Shown here one piece after another: positions 34,832 to 44,321 of a stretch of 64,000 nt of DNA. Origin of the DNA: Pseudacidovorax sp. (GTDB taxonomy: Bacteria; Pseudomonadota; Gammaproteobacteria; Burkholderiales; Burkholderiaceae_C). Numbering within the stretch: position 1 is the first letter of the stretch; every line of letters starts with the position of its first letter. Position numbers and translations under genes: made by a program. The stretch is taken from NCBI RefSeq assembly GCF_017991995.1, contig NZ_JAGOPN010000017.1, positions 1-64,000 on the forward strand, in the 5' to 3' direction. The notes under the pieces were generated by a model, which saw nothing but the letters and a program-made list of their open reading frames with translations, was not told the DNA's origin and did not search any database.

Positions 34832-36189
34832 GCGACAGCGTCCGCGGAACCGCCACCTGCGCCGCGGTGCTGGTGGCGGCTCCCGCCTCGGGCCAGGGCA
34901 AGACCACCGTGGCCGCGGCCCTGGCGCGGCTCCACGCGCGGCAGGGCCGGCGCGTGCGGGCCTTCAAGTGCGGGCCCGATTTCCTCGATCCGCAATGGCT
35001 GGCACTGGCCAGCGGCGCGCCCGTGCATTCGCTGGACCTGTGGATCACGGGCGAGGCCGATGCCCGCGCCCGGCTGCACGTCGCGGCGTGCGAGGCCGAC
35101 CTGATCGTGGTCGAGGGCGTGATGGGCCTGTTCGACGGCGAGCCCAGCGCGGCCGACCTGGCCCAGCGCCTGGGCCTGCCGGTGCTGGCCGTGATCGATG
35201 TTGGCGCCATGGCCGGCACCTTCGGCGCGCTGGCGCATGGGCTGCAGAGCTACCGCCCGGGCCTGCCCTGGGCCGGCGTGCTGGCCAACCGCGTGGCCGG
35301 CGAGCGCCACGGCGAGATGCTGCGTGGCTCATTGCGCGATCCGGCGCACTGGCTGGGGGGGCTGCCGCGCAGCGCCGACTTCGGCCTGCCCGAGCGGCAC
35401 CTGGGCCTGGTGGCCAGCGCCGAGCTGGACGACGGCCTGGCCCGGCTGGATGCCGCAGCGGACGCACTGGCCGCCACGCCGATGGGGCAGGGCGGCCTCG
35501 CGGCCTTGCCGCAGGTCGACTTCGCGGCGCCGCCTGCAGCCGCGCCCGTGCCGGCGCTGCTGGCGGGTCGCACCATCGCCGTCGCCCGCGATGCGGCCTT
35601 CTGCTTCCTGTACGCCGCCAACCTCGACCTGCTGGCGCAGCTCGGCGCGCGGCTGGTCTTCTTCTCGCCGCTGGCGGGCGACGCCTTGCCCGACTGCGAT
35701 GCGCTGTGGCTGCCGGGCGGCTATCCCGAGTTGCATGCCCAGCGCCTGGCCGCGCGCACAGACCTGCGCGAAGCCCTGCACGCGCATGTGGCGCAGGGCC
35801 GTGCGATCTGGGCCGAATGCGGCGGCATGATGAGCCTGTTCGACGAACTGGTGGACAAGGAAGGCCGCAGCCACCGCCTGTGGGGCCTGCTGCCCGGCCG
35901 GACCGTGATGCAGCCGCGCCTGGCGGGCCTGGGCTCGCAATGGCTCGCCATCGACGGCGGGCTGCTGCGCGGCCACACCTTCCATTACTCGCGCTGCGAG
36001 ACGGCGCTGGCGCCCCTGGCGCGCAGCGCGCGGCCCGGTGCCGAGCCCAAGGCCGATGCTGGCGAGGCGCTGTATGCGCAGGGGCCGGTGCGGGCCAGCT
36101 ACTTCCACGCCTGGTTTCCCTCCGACCCCGTGGCTGCGGCCCGCCTCTTCGACGGCCGGCCCCTGCTGCGAACATCGGCCTCCCGATGA
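34816..36189 (+). CDS. cbiA: Cobyrinate a,c-diamide synthase
   Basis: A 457-residue CbiA/CobB protein. It has a dethiobiotin-synthetase-like N-terminal P-loop (APASGQGKTTVAAAL), KCGPDFLDP, and EGVMGLFDG, then a C-terminal class I glutamine amidotransferase with AECGGMMSL (nucleophile Cys335) and the later histidine region. It amidates cobyrinate on side chains a and c. It starts at GTG 34816, inside the 3-prime end of btuB (16-base overlap). Confidence 0.93.
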   Translation: MDAALSDSVRGTATCAAVLVAAPASGQGKTTVAAALARLHARQGRRVRAFKCGPDFLDPQWLALASGAPVHSLDLWITGEADARARLHVAACEADLIVVEGVMGLFDGEPSAADLAQRLGLPVLAVIDVGAMAGTFGALAHGLQSYRPGLPWAGVLANRVAGERHGEMLRGSLRDPAHWLGGLPRSADFGLPERHLGLVASAELDDGLARLDAAADALAATPMGQGGLAALPQVDFAAPPAAAPVPALLAGRTIAVARDAAFCFLYAANLDLLAQLGARLVFFSPLAGDALPDCDALWLPGGYPELHAQRLAARTDLREALHAHVAQGRAIWAECGGMMSLFDELVDKEGRSHRLWGLLPGRTVMQPRLAGLGSQWLAIDGGLLRGHTFHYSRCETALAPLARSARPGAEPKADAGEALYAQGPVRASYFHAWFPSDPVAAARLFDGRPLLRTSASR

Positions 36190-36761
36190 CCGACAACGCC
36201 CACGAATTCATCCTCGGCGGCCAGAAGAGCGGCAAGTCGCGCCGCGCCGAATCCGCGGCCGGCGACTGGCTGGCCGGCGCGCCCGGGCGGCGGGCCGTGC
36301 TCATCGCCACCGCCCAGGCCTGGGACGCCGAGATGACGCAGCGCATCGCCCGCCATCGCCAGGAGCGGGCCGAGCGCGTGCCCGGCCTCGAGACCGTGGA
36401 AGAGCCGCTGCGCCTGCCCGAGCTGATCGGCGCGCTGAGCCGCCCGGACACGCTGCTGGTGGTCGACTGCCTCACGTTGTGGCTGACCAACCTGCTGATG
36501 CCGCCTGAGCTGGACCCGCAGCGCGCCGCGCTGCCCGACTGGCGCACCGAGGCCCTGCTGCTGGTGGAGGCGCTGTCGCGGGCGCCCGGGCCCGTGGTGC
36601 TGGTCGGCAACGAGATCGGCCTGGGCGTGATCCCGTTGGGCGAAGAAACCCGGGCTTTCGTCGACGCGCTGGGCCAGCTCAACCAGCATGTGGCCGCCGC
36701 CTGCCGCCGCGTCACCCTGATGGTGGCCGGCCTGCCCCTGACCGTGAAGGACAACGGATGA
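36186..36761 (+). CDS. cobU: Adenosylcobinamide kinase / phosphate guanylyltransferase
   Basis: A 191-residue CobU/CobP enzyme. The P-loop is LGGQKSGKSRRAE, and RHRQERAERVPGLETVEEP and VDCLTLWLTNLL follow in family order, with GNEIGLGVIP near the end. It phosphorylates adenosylcobinamide and activates it with GTP for nucleotide-loop assembly. Its ATG overlaps the cbiA stop (ATGA). Confidence 0.94.
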   Translation: MTDNAHEFILGGQKSGKSRRAESAAGDWLAGAPGRRAVLIATAQAWDAEMTQRIARHRQERAERVPGLETVEEPLRLPELIGALSRPDTLLVVDCLTLWLTNLLMPPELDPQRAALPDWRTEALLLVEALSRAPGPVVLVGNEIGLGVIPLGEETRAFVDALGQLNQHVAAACRRVTLMVAGLPLTVKDNG

Positions 36762-37660
36762 CGACCTGGCCCCTCCTGCGCACCGGCCGCGCCCTGCGCG
36801 CGGCCTTTGCCGCGTTGCTGCTCGCCGCCGCCGCGCCCGCCCTGCTCGCCGCCCCGGTGGAGGTGGTGGACGAACGCGGCGCCACCGTGCGCCTCGCCCA
36901 GCCGCCGCAGCGCATCGTGACGCTGCTGCCCTCGCTCACCGAAACCGTCTGCGTGCTTGGCGCCTGCGAGCGCCTGGTGGGCGTGGACCGCTATTCCAAC
37001 TGGCCGGCGCCGGTGCGCAACCTGCCGCAGGTCGGCGGCGGCATCGATCCCAATGTCGAGGCGGTCGTGGCCCTGAAGCCCGACCTCGTGCTGCTGGCCA
37101 AGTCCTCGCGCGTGGTCGACCGGCTGGAGGCCCTGGGCCTGAAGGTCGCGGTGCTGGAGCCCAAGACCCAGGCCGACGTCGAGCGCGTGATGGCCAAGGT
37201 CGGCACGCTGCTGGGCCAGCCGGGTGCGCCCGCGCTCTGGCAGCGCCTGCAGGGCGAGCTGGACGCCGCCGCGCAGTCCGTGCCGGCCGCGCGCCGGGGC
37301 CAGCGCGTGTACTTCGAGGTCAACAACGGCCCCTACGCGGCGGGCGAGAGCTCCTTCATGGGCGAGACGCTGGCCCGACTGGGCGCCCGCAACATCGTGC
37401 CGGCGGCGATGGGGCCTTTTCCCAAGCTCAACCCCGAGTTCGTGGTGCGGGCCGATCCGGAGCTGATCATGGTCGGCGTGCGCAGTGCCACTGGCATGGA
37501 GCAGCGCCCTGGCTGGGCCGGAATCCGCGCCGTGCGCGACGGACGCATCTGCCGCTTCAGCGCCGCGCAGGCCGACGTGCTGGTGCGCCCCGGCCCACGC
37601 ATGGGCGAGGCCGCGCGCCTGATGGCCGACTGCCTGGCCGGTCGGCCCCTGGCCGAGTGA
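36758..37660 (+). CDS. btuF: Vitamin B12 ABC transporter substrate-binding protein BtuF
   Basis: A 300-residue periplasmic protein with a signal peptide ending about LLAAP, then the class III binding-protein fold (PQRIVTLLPSLTETVCVLGAC, KPDLVLLAKSS). It delivers B12 to the BtuCD transporter. It overlaps the cobU stop by four bases and the next gene by one to four bases. Confidence 0.92.
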   Translation: MTTWPLLRTGRALRAAFAALLLAAAAPALLAAPVEVVDERGATVRLAQPPQRIVTLLPSLTETVCVLGACERLVGVDRYSNWPAPVRNLPQVGGGIDPNVEAVVALKPDLVLLAKSSRVVDRLEALGLKVAVLEPKTQADVERVMAKVGTLLGQPGAPALWQRLQGELDAAAQSVPAARRGQRVYFEVNNGPYAAGESSFMGETLARLGARNIVPAAMGPFPKLNPEFVVRADPELIMVGVRSATGMEQRPGWAGIRAVRDGRICRFSAAQADVLVRPGPRMGEAARLMADCLAGRPLAE

Positions 37661-38673
37661 TGGCCCTCCACCTTCAGCAGGGCCGCCGTGCCCGGGTGCT
37701 GACCCTGGCCTTGCTGCTGGCGGCCATGCTGCTGGGTGCGCTGGGCGCGGCCGTGGGCAGCACCGGCGTCGAGCGCCTGTGGCAGCTGGCCGACGACCCC
37801 ATCGCCTGGCAGATCGTGCGCGACATCCGCCTGCCGCGCACCACCGGCGCCTGGCTGGCGGGCGCGCTGCTGGGGCTGGCGGGTGCCGTGGCACAGGGCC
37901 TGTTCCGCAACCCGCTGGCCGATCCCTGGCTGCTGGGCAGCGCCTCGGGCGCCGGCCTGGGCGTGGCGCTGGCGCTGGGCGCCATCGGCGGATCGCCCGC
38001 CGCGGCGGCCTGGGGCGTGCGGCTGGGTCTCACCGGGGCGGCCTTCGCGGGCGCCGTGGCGGCCGTGCTGCTCACCCTGACCCTTGCCCGCGGCGCCCAG
38101 CACACGCTGCGCCTGCTGCTGGCCGGCGTGATCGTGGGCATGGTGCTGGGCGCCATCAAGGACCTGTTCACGCTGTCCTCGGCCGACATCCTGCAGGCGC
38201 TGGTGGTCTTCATGCTGGGCAACACCGCGCTGGTGGGCTGGAATGCCTGCGCCATCATGGCCGTCGCCCTGGTGGGATGCCTGATCGCGGCGCGGCTGCT
38301 GGCGCCTGTGCTCGATGGCCTGGCCCTGGGCGAGGCCACGGCCGCCAGCCTGGGCCTGCCGCTGCCGGCCATGCGGGCCGCGCTGGTGGCGGTGCTGTCG
38401 CTGGCCACCGGCGCCGCGGTGGCGCAGACGGGGCTGATCGCCTTCGTCGGCCTGGCGGCGCCGCACTTGGTGCGCTCGATCATCAAGACCACGCATGCGG
38501 GGCTGCTGATGCTGTCGGCCTTCATGGGTGGCGCGCTGCTGATGGCAGCCGACCTGCTGGCGCGGTGGCTGATCGCGCCGCAGGAGCTGCCGGTGGGCGT
38601 GCTCACCGCCGTGCTCGGCGGCGGGTACCTGCTCTTCCTGATGCACCGACGCTCGCGCGGGAGCGGCCGATGA
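37660..38673 (+). CDS. btuC: Vitamin B12 ABC transporter permease BtuC
   Basis: About 337 residues with ten helices of the FecCD/BtuC family. Characteristic segments are [39 protein letters not shown], and [15 protein letters not shown]. The ATG at 37660 uses the btuF stop (TGATG). GTG at 37657 is in frame and equally possible. Inner-membrane channel of the B12 uptake system. Confidence 0.94.
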   Translation: MALHLQQGRRARVLTLALLLAAMLLGALGAAVGSTGVERLWQLADDPIAWQIVRDIRLPRTTGAWLAGALLGLAGAVAQGLFRNPLADPWLLGSASGAGLGVALALGAIGGSPAAAAWGVRLGLTGAAFAGAVAAVLLTLTLARGAQHTLRLLLAGVIVGMVLGAIKDLFTLSSADILQALVVFMLGNTALVGWNACAIMAVALVGCLIAARLLAPVLDGLALGEATAASLGLPLPAMRAALVAVLSLATGAAVAQTGLIAFVGLAAPHLVRSIIKTTHAGLLMLSAFMGGALLMAADLLARWLIAPQELPVGVLTAVLGGGYLLFLMHRRSRGSGR

Positions 38674-39539
38674 GCGGCGCCATGACGCGCGGCAGACAGG
38701 GCCGCGGTGGACCCCTCCCAGGCCAGGAAGCCGACGCAGGGCAGGCCGGCCGCGCCGCATTCGACGCGGCGCCGGTACTGCAGGTCGATGGCCTCCATGC
38801 GCGCCTGGGCGGTGCGCCCGTGCTGCACGGCGTGACGCTGGCCCTGAACGCCGGCCGCTGGACCAGCATCGTCGGCCCCAACGGCGCGGGCAAGTCCACG
38901 CTGCTCAAGGCCATGGCCGGACTGCTTGCACCCTCGGGCGGCGAGGTTCTGCTCGATGGCGAGGTGCTTTCGACCTGGCCTCACCGGGCGCGCGCCCGAC
39001 GCTTGGCCTGGCTGGCGCAGGGCGGCGCGGCCGATCCGGCCGCCGACGACCTCACGGCCTACGACGTCGCCATGCTCGGCCGGCTGCCGCATCAACGCTG
39101 GCTGGCCGCGCCGTCCGATGCCGACCATGCCGCCGTGGAGCAGGCCCTGCGCCGGACGCAGGCCTGGGACTGGCGAGCCCGCGCGCTGTCGCAGCTTTCC
39201 GGCGGCGAGCGGCAGCGGGTGCTGCTGGCCCGCGCGCTGGCCGTCGAGGCGGGCGTGCTGCTGATGGACGAGCCGCTGGCCAACCTCGACCCGCCGCACC
39301 AGGCCGACTGCCTGGCGCTGGCCCGCACCCTGGCCGATGCCGGCCGCACCGTGGTCACCGTGCTGCACGAGTTGCATGCCGCCCTGGCCGCCGACGACCT
39401 GGCCGTGATGGCCGGTGGCCGGCTGATCCACCACGGCCCCTGTGGCGACAGCGCGACCCATGCCGCCATCGAGGCCGTCTTCGACCACCGCATCCGCATC
39501 CACCGCGTCGACGACCAGTGGGTGGCACTGCACCGCTGA
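38670..39539 (+). CDS. btuD: Vitamin B12 ABC transporter ATP-binding protein BtuD
   Basis: A 289-residue ABC ATPase. Walker A is [14 protein letters not shown], the signature motif is [15 protein letters not shown], and Walker B is [11 protein letters not shown]. An unusual N-terminal extension of about 35 residues, rich in Gly and Ala, precedes the ABC domain, so a later start is possible. The ATG at 38670 overlaps the btuC stop (ATGA). Confidence 0.93.
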   Translation: MSGAMTRGRQGRGGPLPGQEADAGQAGRAAFDAAPVLQVDGLHARLGGAPVLHGVTLALNAGRWTSIVGPNGAGKSTLLKAMAGLLAPSGGEVLLDGEVLSTWPHRARARRLAWLAQGGAADPAADDLTAYDVAMLGRLPHQRWLAAPSDADHAAVEQALRRTQAWDWRARALSQLSGGERQRVLLARALAVEAGVLLMDEPLANLDPPHQADCLALARTLADAGRTVVTVLHELHAALAADDLAVMAGGRLIHHGPCGDSATHAAIEAVFDHRIRIHRVDDQWVALHR

Positions 39540-39559
39540 ACCCCTTTGTGGAGAACCCC

Positions 39560-40129
39560 ATGCAGACCGAAACCCCGCCCCAGTCCAAGCCCTACGAGAA
39601 GCCCGAAGGCGAGCGCCGCGGGCTGCTGATCGTCAACACCGGCGATGGGAAGGGCAAGAGCACTGCCGCCTTCGGCCTGGCCATCCGCGCCCACGGCCGC
39701 GGCAAGCCGGTGCGCATCTTCCAGTTCATGAAGGTGCCCAGCGCGCGCTTCGGCGAGCACCGCGTGTTCGAGCAACTGGGCCTGCCCATCGAAGGCCTGG
39801 GCGACGGCTTCAGCTGGAAGAGCCAGGACCTGGAGCGCTCCGCCCAGCTGGCGCGCGATGGCTGGAGCCGGGCGGCGGCGGCCATCAGCTCGGGCGAGCA
39901 CTTCCTGGTGGTGCTGGACGAGATCACCTATCCGCTCATCTACGGCTGGCTGCCGCTGGAGCCGGTGATCGAGGTACTGACGCAGCGGCCCTCGTCGGTG
40001 AGCGTGGTGCTCACCGGCCGGCGCTGCCCGCAGGAGCTGATCGACATCGCCGACACCGTGACCGAAATGCGCAAGGTCAAGCATGCCTTCGATGCGGGCA
40101 TCCCGGCGCAGCGCGGCATCGAGGATTAG
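39560..40129 (+). CDS. cobO: Cob(I)yrinic acid a,c-diamide adenosyltransferase
   Basis: A 189-residue CobA/CobO/BtuR enzyme with the P-loop [14 protein letters not shown] and the motif [14 protein letters not shown]. It transfers adenosyl from ATP to the cobalt of cobalamin precursors. The ATG at 39560 is chosen because TGGAGA precedes it. The frame is open back into btuD. It lies 20 bases after btuD. Confidence 0.95.
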   Translation: MQTETPPQSKPYEKPEGERRGLLIVNTGDGKGKSTAAFGLAIRAHGRGKPVRIFQFMKVPSARFGEHRVFEQLGLPIEGLGDGFSWKSQDLERSAQLARDGWSRAAAAISSGEHFLVVLDEITYPLIYGWLPLEPVIEVLTQRPSSVSVVLTGRRCPQELIDIADTVTEMRKVKHAFDAGIPAQRGIED

Positions 40130-40135
40130 TCCCCC

Positions 40136-41083
40136 GTGACGGACGGCCCGGTCGTGTTGGCCGCCGCGCTCTGGCTGGCGCTCGCTGTCGACCGCTGCCT
40201 GGGCGAGCCGCCGGCGCGCATGCATCCGGTGGTGGGCATGGGCCGCTGGCTGGACTGGGCCGGACGCCATGTGGCGCCGCTGCCGGGCGACGCGCGGCGT
40301 GCCGGGCCCTTCGTGCGCGGTGCGTTGGTATGGCTCGTCGGCGCCTTCGTGGCGGCGGGGCTGGGCTGCCTCTTGCAATGGGCCGCCGGCGCCTTGCCCG
40401 CGGTGCTGGCCACGGTGGCGCTCGCGCTGTGCCTCAAGCCGCTGCTGGCCTGGCGCATGCTGCGTGACGAGGTAGCGGCGGTGGAGGCGGCGCTGGGGCG
40501 TTCACTCCCCGAAGGCCGTGAACGCCTCGCCCGCCTGGTGAGCCGCGATGTGCAGCGGCTGGATGCCGGCGAGGTGCGCGAGAGCGCCATCGAGTCGCTG
40601 GCCGAGAACCTCAACGATTCGGTGATGGCGCCGCTGTTCTGGTTCGCCATCGCCGGCCTGCCGGGCGCCGCGCTCTACCGCTTCGCCAACACGGCGGACG
40701 CCATGTGGGGCTACCGCGGCGAGCGCGGCGGCCGGGACTGGACCTGGGCCGGCACATGGGCGGCGCGGGCGGACGACGCCCTGTCCTGGCTGCCGGCCCG
40801 GCTCACGGCCCTGCTGCTGATGCTGGCCGCCGGGCGCTGGCTCGCCGGGCTGCGGCGGGAAGCGGCGCGCGCGCCGTCGCCCAATGGGGGCTGGCCCATG
40901 GGCGCAATGGCGCTGCTGCTGGGCGTGCATCTGCGCAAGCCCGGGGTCTACGTGCTCCACGCGGGCGGCCGCGCGCCGCAGGCGCGGGACACGCAGCGGG
41001 CACTCCTCCTGGCAGGGCGTGCCGTGCCGATGGCAGGCGCGCTGGCCACGCTGGCGCTCGTCTGGCTGGGGCAGGCGCGATGA
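40136..41083 (+). CDS. cbiB: Adenosylcobinamide-phosphate synthase CbiB
   Basis: A 315-residue membrane protein of the CbiB/CobD family. Signatures: DRCLGEPPARMHPVVGMGR near the start, ESAIESLAENLNDSVMAPLFW in the middle, and KPGVYVLHAGGR near the end. It joins aminopropanol phosphate to cobyric acid. The GTG at 40136 starts six bases after cobO. Confidence 0.94.
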   Translation: MTDGPVVLAAALWLALAVDRCLGEPPARMHPVVGMGRWLDWAGRHVAPLPGDARRAGPFVRGALVWLVGAFVAAGLGCLLQWAAGALPAVLATVALALCLKPLLAWRMLRDEVAAVEAALGRSLPEGRERLARLVSRDVQRLDAGEVRESAIESLAENLNDSVMAPLFWFAIAGLPGAALYRFANTADAMWGYRGERGGRDWTWAGTWAARADDALSWLPARLTALLLMLAAGRWLAGLRREAARAPSPNGGWPMGAMALLLGVHLRKPGVYVLHAGGRAPQARDTQRALLLAGRAVPMAGALATLALVWLGQAR

Positions 41084-42102
41084 GGCCCATGGTCCACGGG
41101 GGGCCGGACGCGCAGGGCGTGCCGGTGCACGACTTCTCCACCAACGCCAACGCCTGCGGACCCTGCGCGGCGGTGATGCAGGCGCTGCGGCAGGCCGATC
41201 CCACGCGCTATCCGGACCCGGCGGCCACGGCACTGCGCGCCCGGCTGGCCGCGTGGCACGGCGTCGCTCCCGAACGGGTGCTGGTGGCCGCCAGCGCGAG
41301 CGAGTTCATCGCGCGCATCACGGCGGCCGTGGCCCTGCGCCGTCGGGGCGAAGGGCCGGTGCAGGTGCCAGCGGCCGCCTATGGCGACTACCGGCGGGCG
41401 GCCGAAGCCCATGGACTGCCGGTACAGGTTGTCGGCGAGTCGCTGGCGCTCGGTGACGATCGGCCGCCGGTCCTGGCCTGGGCCTGCGAGCCGTCCTCCC
41501 CGCGCGGCGACGCCGTGGCGGATCTGCCAGCCCGGCTCGATGCCCTGCCACCGGGCACGGCGTTGGTCCTGGACTGCGCCTACGTCCCTCTGCGGCTGGA
41601 GGGCGCCTCGGCGTTGACCGCGGCGCAGCGCGACCGGTGCTGGCAGCTGTGGACGCCCAACAAGGCCCTGGGGCTGACGGGGGTGCGTGGCGCCTATGCC
41701 ATCGCACCGGCCGAGGCGCCCGACCGGCTGGTCCAGGACCTGCACGCCCTGGCACCGTCGTGGCCTCTGGGCGCCCATGCCGAGGCCATGCTCCGGGCCT
41801 GGACCGAGCCGGCCGTCCAGGACTGGCTTTCGACGCAATGCCTGCCGCGCCTTCGGCAATGGAAGCAGCGCCAGATCGCGCAGTGCGAAGCGATGGGCTG
41901 GCAGGTGGCGCCCGGCGTCGCCAACTTCTTCTGTGCCAGGCCAGGCGCGCCGTCCCTCGACGAGGCGTTGCGGGACCTGCGTGCGCAGGGCATCAAGCTG
42001 CGCGATTGCGGCAGCTTCGGCATGCCGGGCTGGGTGCGACTGGGTGTGCTGCCCCCGGCCAGCCAGGACGCGCTGGCTCGCGCATGGAGTCCGTTCGCAT
42101 AG
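41080..42102 (+). CDS. cobD: Threonine-phosphate decarboxylase
   Basis: A 340-residue PLP enzyme of the histidinol-phosphate aminotransferase-like fold. FSTNANACGP opens the active region. The PLP lysine lies in TPNKALGLTGVRGAY. It makes the aminopropanol phosphate moiety used by the preceding CbiB. The symbol follows Salmonella; it is cobC in Pseudomonas denitrificans naming. It overlaps the cbiB stop (ATGA) and ends the operon in this window. Confidence 0.88.
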   Translation: MRPMVHGGPDAQGVPVHDFSTNANACGPCAAVMQALRQADPTRYPDPAATALRARLAAWHGVAPERVLVAASASEFIARITAAVALRRRGEGPVQVPAAAYGDYRRAAEAHGLPVQVVGESLALGDDRPPVLAWACEPSSPRGDAVADLPARLDALPPGTALVLDCAYVPLRLEGASALTAAQRDRCWQLWTPNKALGLTGVRGAYAIAPAEAPDRLVQDLHALAPSWPLGAHAEAMLRAWTEPAVQDWLSTQCLPRLRQWKQRQIAQCEAMGWQVAPGVANFFCARPGAPSLDEALRDLRAQGIKLRDCGSFGMPGWVRLGVLPPASQDALARAWSPFA

Positions 42103-42244
42103 ACGGATGGCGCGCCCCGTGATCGCCCGATGGCCTGCGAGCGCGCACTGCCGCTTCGGTCACGACGATGGCGCGATGGCCGACAGCCCGGCCTGGCCCG
42201 CGGCAGGCACGCTTGGCGCATCGCTCACAGATTCGGAGAACACC

Positions 42245-42505
42245 ATGCGTCAAACCTTTTTCGGTATCGCCACCGCCCTGTCCCTGATCGCCTTTGCCGG
42301 CGCCAGCCATGCCCAGCTCGGCAAGGCCGCATCGGAGGCGTCGGACGCCGCCGAGCACAAGATCGACCAGAAGCGCGCCGAGAGCGACGCCAAGAAGAGC
42401 GGGCCGGTGGGCAAGGCGGTCAACAACGTCAAGTCGGAGTACCACAAGAACCGCTCCAAGAACTCGGCCGACAAGGCCAAGGACGCGCTCAAGGGCAAGG
42501 ACTGA
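42245..42505 (+). CDS. Small exported Lys-rich protein of unknown function
   Basis: An 86-residue protein with a signal peptide ending SHAQ (about 24). The mature 62 residues are charged and low-complexity, rich in Lys, Ala, Ser and Asp (for example KSEYHKNRSKNSADKAKD), and likely helical or disordered. I do not recognise a family. It is 142 bases after cobD and followed by a terminator, so probably monocistronic. Confidence 0.75.
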   Translation: MRQTFFGIATALSLIAFAGASHAQLGKAASEASDAAEHKIDQKRAESDAKKSGPVGKAVNNVKSEYHKNRSKNSADKAKDALKGKD

Positions 42506-42560
42506 GTCCAACCACAAGGGCCGCCCGCGGCGACACGCGGCGGCATCTGGCCAACCGAGC

Positions 42561-42587
42561 AAAAGGGCTGCAGCGATGCAGCCCTTT
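42561..42587. terminator. Bidirectional terminator between small protein gene and gbsR-like gene
   Basis: AAAGGGCTGCA and TGCAGCCCTTT form an 11-base-pair stem with a 4-base loop (62-72 and 77-87 of 42500s). An A run precedes and TTTC follows, so both strands show a short T tract. Confidence 0.8.
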
Positions 42588-42610
42588 CTGCTTGCGACCG
42601 GTGGTCTCGC

Positions 42611-43213
42611 CTATTCGCCGTCGGCGTCCTTGCGCCCTCGGCCGCCGCTGGTCAGCCGCCCGGTGAGGTCCAGCACCCGCGTCACCGCGGCGCCCATGCC
42701 CATGAGCCGCATGGCCGTGTCGGGCGACAGGCGCTGCACGTCGTCGAACCAGCGCACCAGCCGGTCGATCAGGTCGTGCATCTCGCGCATGCGCTGCTGG
42801 GCATGGCGCTCCTCCTCGGTGGCCGGCTCCTGCAGCAGCGCGTTGCGCAGCATCGAGAGCGTGGGCTCGATCTCGCGGCGGCGGCGTTCCTCGGCCAGCA
42901 CGCGGAAGATGTCCCACACCTCGCCCGGCGTCTCGAAATACTCGCGCCGGTCGCCTGCCAGATGCCGCAGCTGCACCAGCCGCCAGGCCTGGAGTTCCTT
43001 GAGCCCCATGCTCACGTTGGAGCGCGAGAAGGACAGCGTCTCGCTGATCTCCTCGGCATTGAGGGGCCGCTGCGACAGGAAGAGCAGGGCATAGATCTGG
43101 CCCACCGTGCGGTTGATGCCCCAGCGGCTGCCCATCTCGCCGAAGTGGTCGACGAACTGGCGGTGGAGTTCGGGCAGGGCAGGGCGCGGGTCGGCAGGGC
43201 GGCTGTGGGGCAT
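42611..43213 (-). CDS. GbsR/MarR-family transcriptional regulator
   Basis: A 200-residue winged-helix regulator. The opening FVDHFGEMGSRWGINRTVGQIYALLFLS and the recognition helix SFSRSNVSMGLKELQ are typical of GbsR-type MarR proteins, which often control osmoprotectant genes. The rest is helical, with Arg-rich segments. No osmoprotectant gene lies nearby. A GCACAAT -10-like element ends six bases before the ATG, so the mRNA may be leaderless. Confidence 0.88.
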   Translation of the reverse strand: MPHSRPADPRPALPELHRQFVDHFGEMGSRWGINRTVGQIYALLFLSQRPLNAEEISETLSFSRSNVSMGLKELQAWRLVQLRHLAGDRREYFETPGEVWDIFRVLAEERRRREIEPTLSMLRNALLQEPATEEERHAQQRMREMHDLIDRLVRWFDDVQRLSPDTAMRLMGMGAAVTRVLDLTGRLTSGGRGRKDADGE

Positions 43214-43231
43214 TCGCCGATTGTGCGTGCT

Positions 43232-43266
43232 GGCATTTCAGGAAAAGCCGAAATCCCAGGAATGCC
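43232..43266. repeat. Inverted repeat upstream of gbsR-like gene
   Basis: GGCATT (43232-43237) and AATGCC (43261-43266) flank an AT-richer core with TTTC and GAAAT. It lies just upstream of the gbsR-like start. It could be the regulator's own operator or the terminator region of the neighbouring EthD gene (no T tract). Confidence 0.35.
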
Positions 43267-43290
43267 TTGAATCCGGTGGGGCGATGGCGT

Positions 43291-43599
43291 TCAGCCCGCC
43301 TGGCTGATCTGCATCGTCGGCCGGATGTCGGTGTAGTTCTTCACGTCGCCGTTGATCTCCTTGGCATGCGGGCCGAAGGCGGCCTGGAAGGCTTCGATCG
43401 ATTCGCAGTCGATGTGGCACATGGCCTCGAAGGCCGGCTTGGAGCCGGGCGCCGGCCCCGACAGGCCGCGGTCGATGCGGTAGCCCAGGCAGGCCGAACC
43501 CATGCGGGCTTGGATCATGGGCATGTGCTTGTCGCGGTAGTAGTCGTGGTCGAAGCGGGCGCCTTCGGTGAAGGGGTAGAGGACGCTGACACGGATCAT
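43291..43599 (-). CDS. EthD-family protein
   Basis: A 102-residue dimeric alpha/beta-barrel protein. It starts MIRVSVLYPFTEGARFDHDY, then YRDKHMPMI with the conserved histidine, as in EthD-type proteins of unknown enzymatic role. It has a good Shine-Dalgarno (AGGAGA). It lies 47 bases after paaY on the same strand. Confidence 0.9.
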   Translation of the reverse strand: MIRVSVLYPFTEGARFDHDYYRDKHMPMIQARMGSACLGYRIDRGLSGPAPGSKPAFEAMCHIDCESIEAFQAAFGPHAKEINGDVKNYTDIRPTMQISQAG

Positions 43600-43646
43600 G
43601 GGGGGTCTCCTGGAGTGGTTGCGAACGGGTGGATGGATGCTGCGCT

Positions 43647-44249
43647 TCAGCCGCGGCGGGTGGCGATGAGCGGCTGCACGTCGGGGGCCTTCAGGCGGGG
43701 CCGGTCGGCCTCGGCCCGGGCCAGCGGCGCGACCTCTTCCATCGTGGCCAGGCAGCGGCGGGTGAGGTCCTGGTAGGTGAGGGTACCTTCGCGCTTCCAC
43801 GCGATCTCCTGCTCGGTCAGCGGTCGCTTGACCCGCGCGGGCACGCCCGCCACCAGGCTGGCATCGGGGATCTGCATGCCCGCGGGCACGAATGCGCAGG
43901 CGGCCACGATGGTGCGCTCGCCGATCACGGCCTCGTCCATCACCACGGCATTCATGCCCACCAGCGCATCGCGGCCGACCACGCAGCTGTGCAGCACGGC
44001 GCCGTGGCCGATGTGGCCGTTCTCGCGCACCACCGTGTCGCGCTCGGGAAAGCCGTGGATCACGCAGGTGTCCTGCACGTTGGAGCCGGCCTCCAGCACC
44101 ACACGGCCGAAGTCGCCACGCAGGCAGGCCGCGGGCCCGACATAGCAGCCCGGGCCGACGTGGACGTCGCCGATCAGCACGGCGGTGGGATGCACATAGG
44201 CGCTCGGGTCCACGACGGGCACCACGCCTTCGATGGCATAGCAGGGCAT
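43647..44249 (-). CDS. paaY: Phenylacetate-cluster thioesterase PaaY
   Basis: A 200-residue left-handed beta-helix protein with hexapeptide repeats and three conserved histidines ([21 protein letters not shown]). PaaY hydrolyses CoA thioesters formed as dead ends of phenylacetate degradation. It is the divergent gene of the paa promoter and thus shares its operator. Confidence 0.92.
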   Translation of the reverse strand: MPCYAIEGVVPVVDPSAYVHPTAVLIGDVHVGPGCYVGPAACLRGDFGRVVLEAGSNVQDTCVIHGFPERDTVVRENGHIGHGAVLHSCVVGRDALVGMNAVVMDEAVIGERTIVAACAFVPAGMQIPDASLVAGVPARVKRPLTEQEIAWKREGTLTYQDLTRRCLATMEEVAPLARAEADRPRLKAPDVQPLIATRRG

Positions 44250-44321
44250 TGCGCAAGGTCTCCTTCGGGCGCAGCACCGAACGGCACGGCGCTGACACGG
44301 GTTTTCTCGGGGTGTGCTGAC

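Noticed and set aside
35045-37894. 949-residue minus-strand open frame
   Set aside because: Antisense to cbiA, cobU and btuF, all with strong family motifs. The frame is a GC-rich shadow.
42245-42505. Histone-like or secreted toxin identity for the small Lys-rich protein
   Set aside because: It has a signal peptide and low-complexity charge pattern only. No motif supports a specific role, so it is left as unknown.
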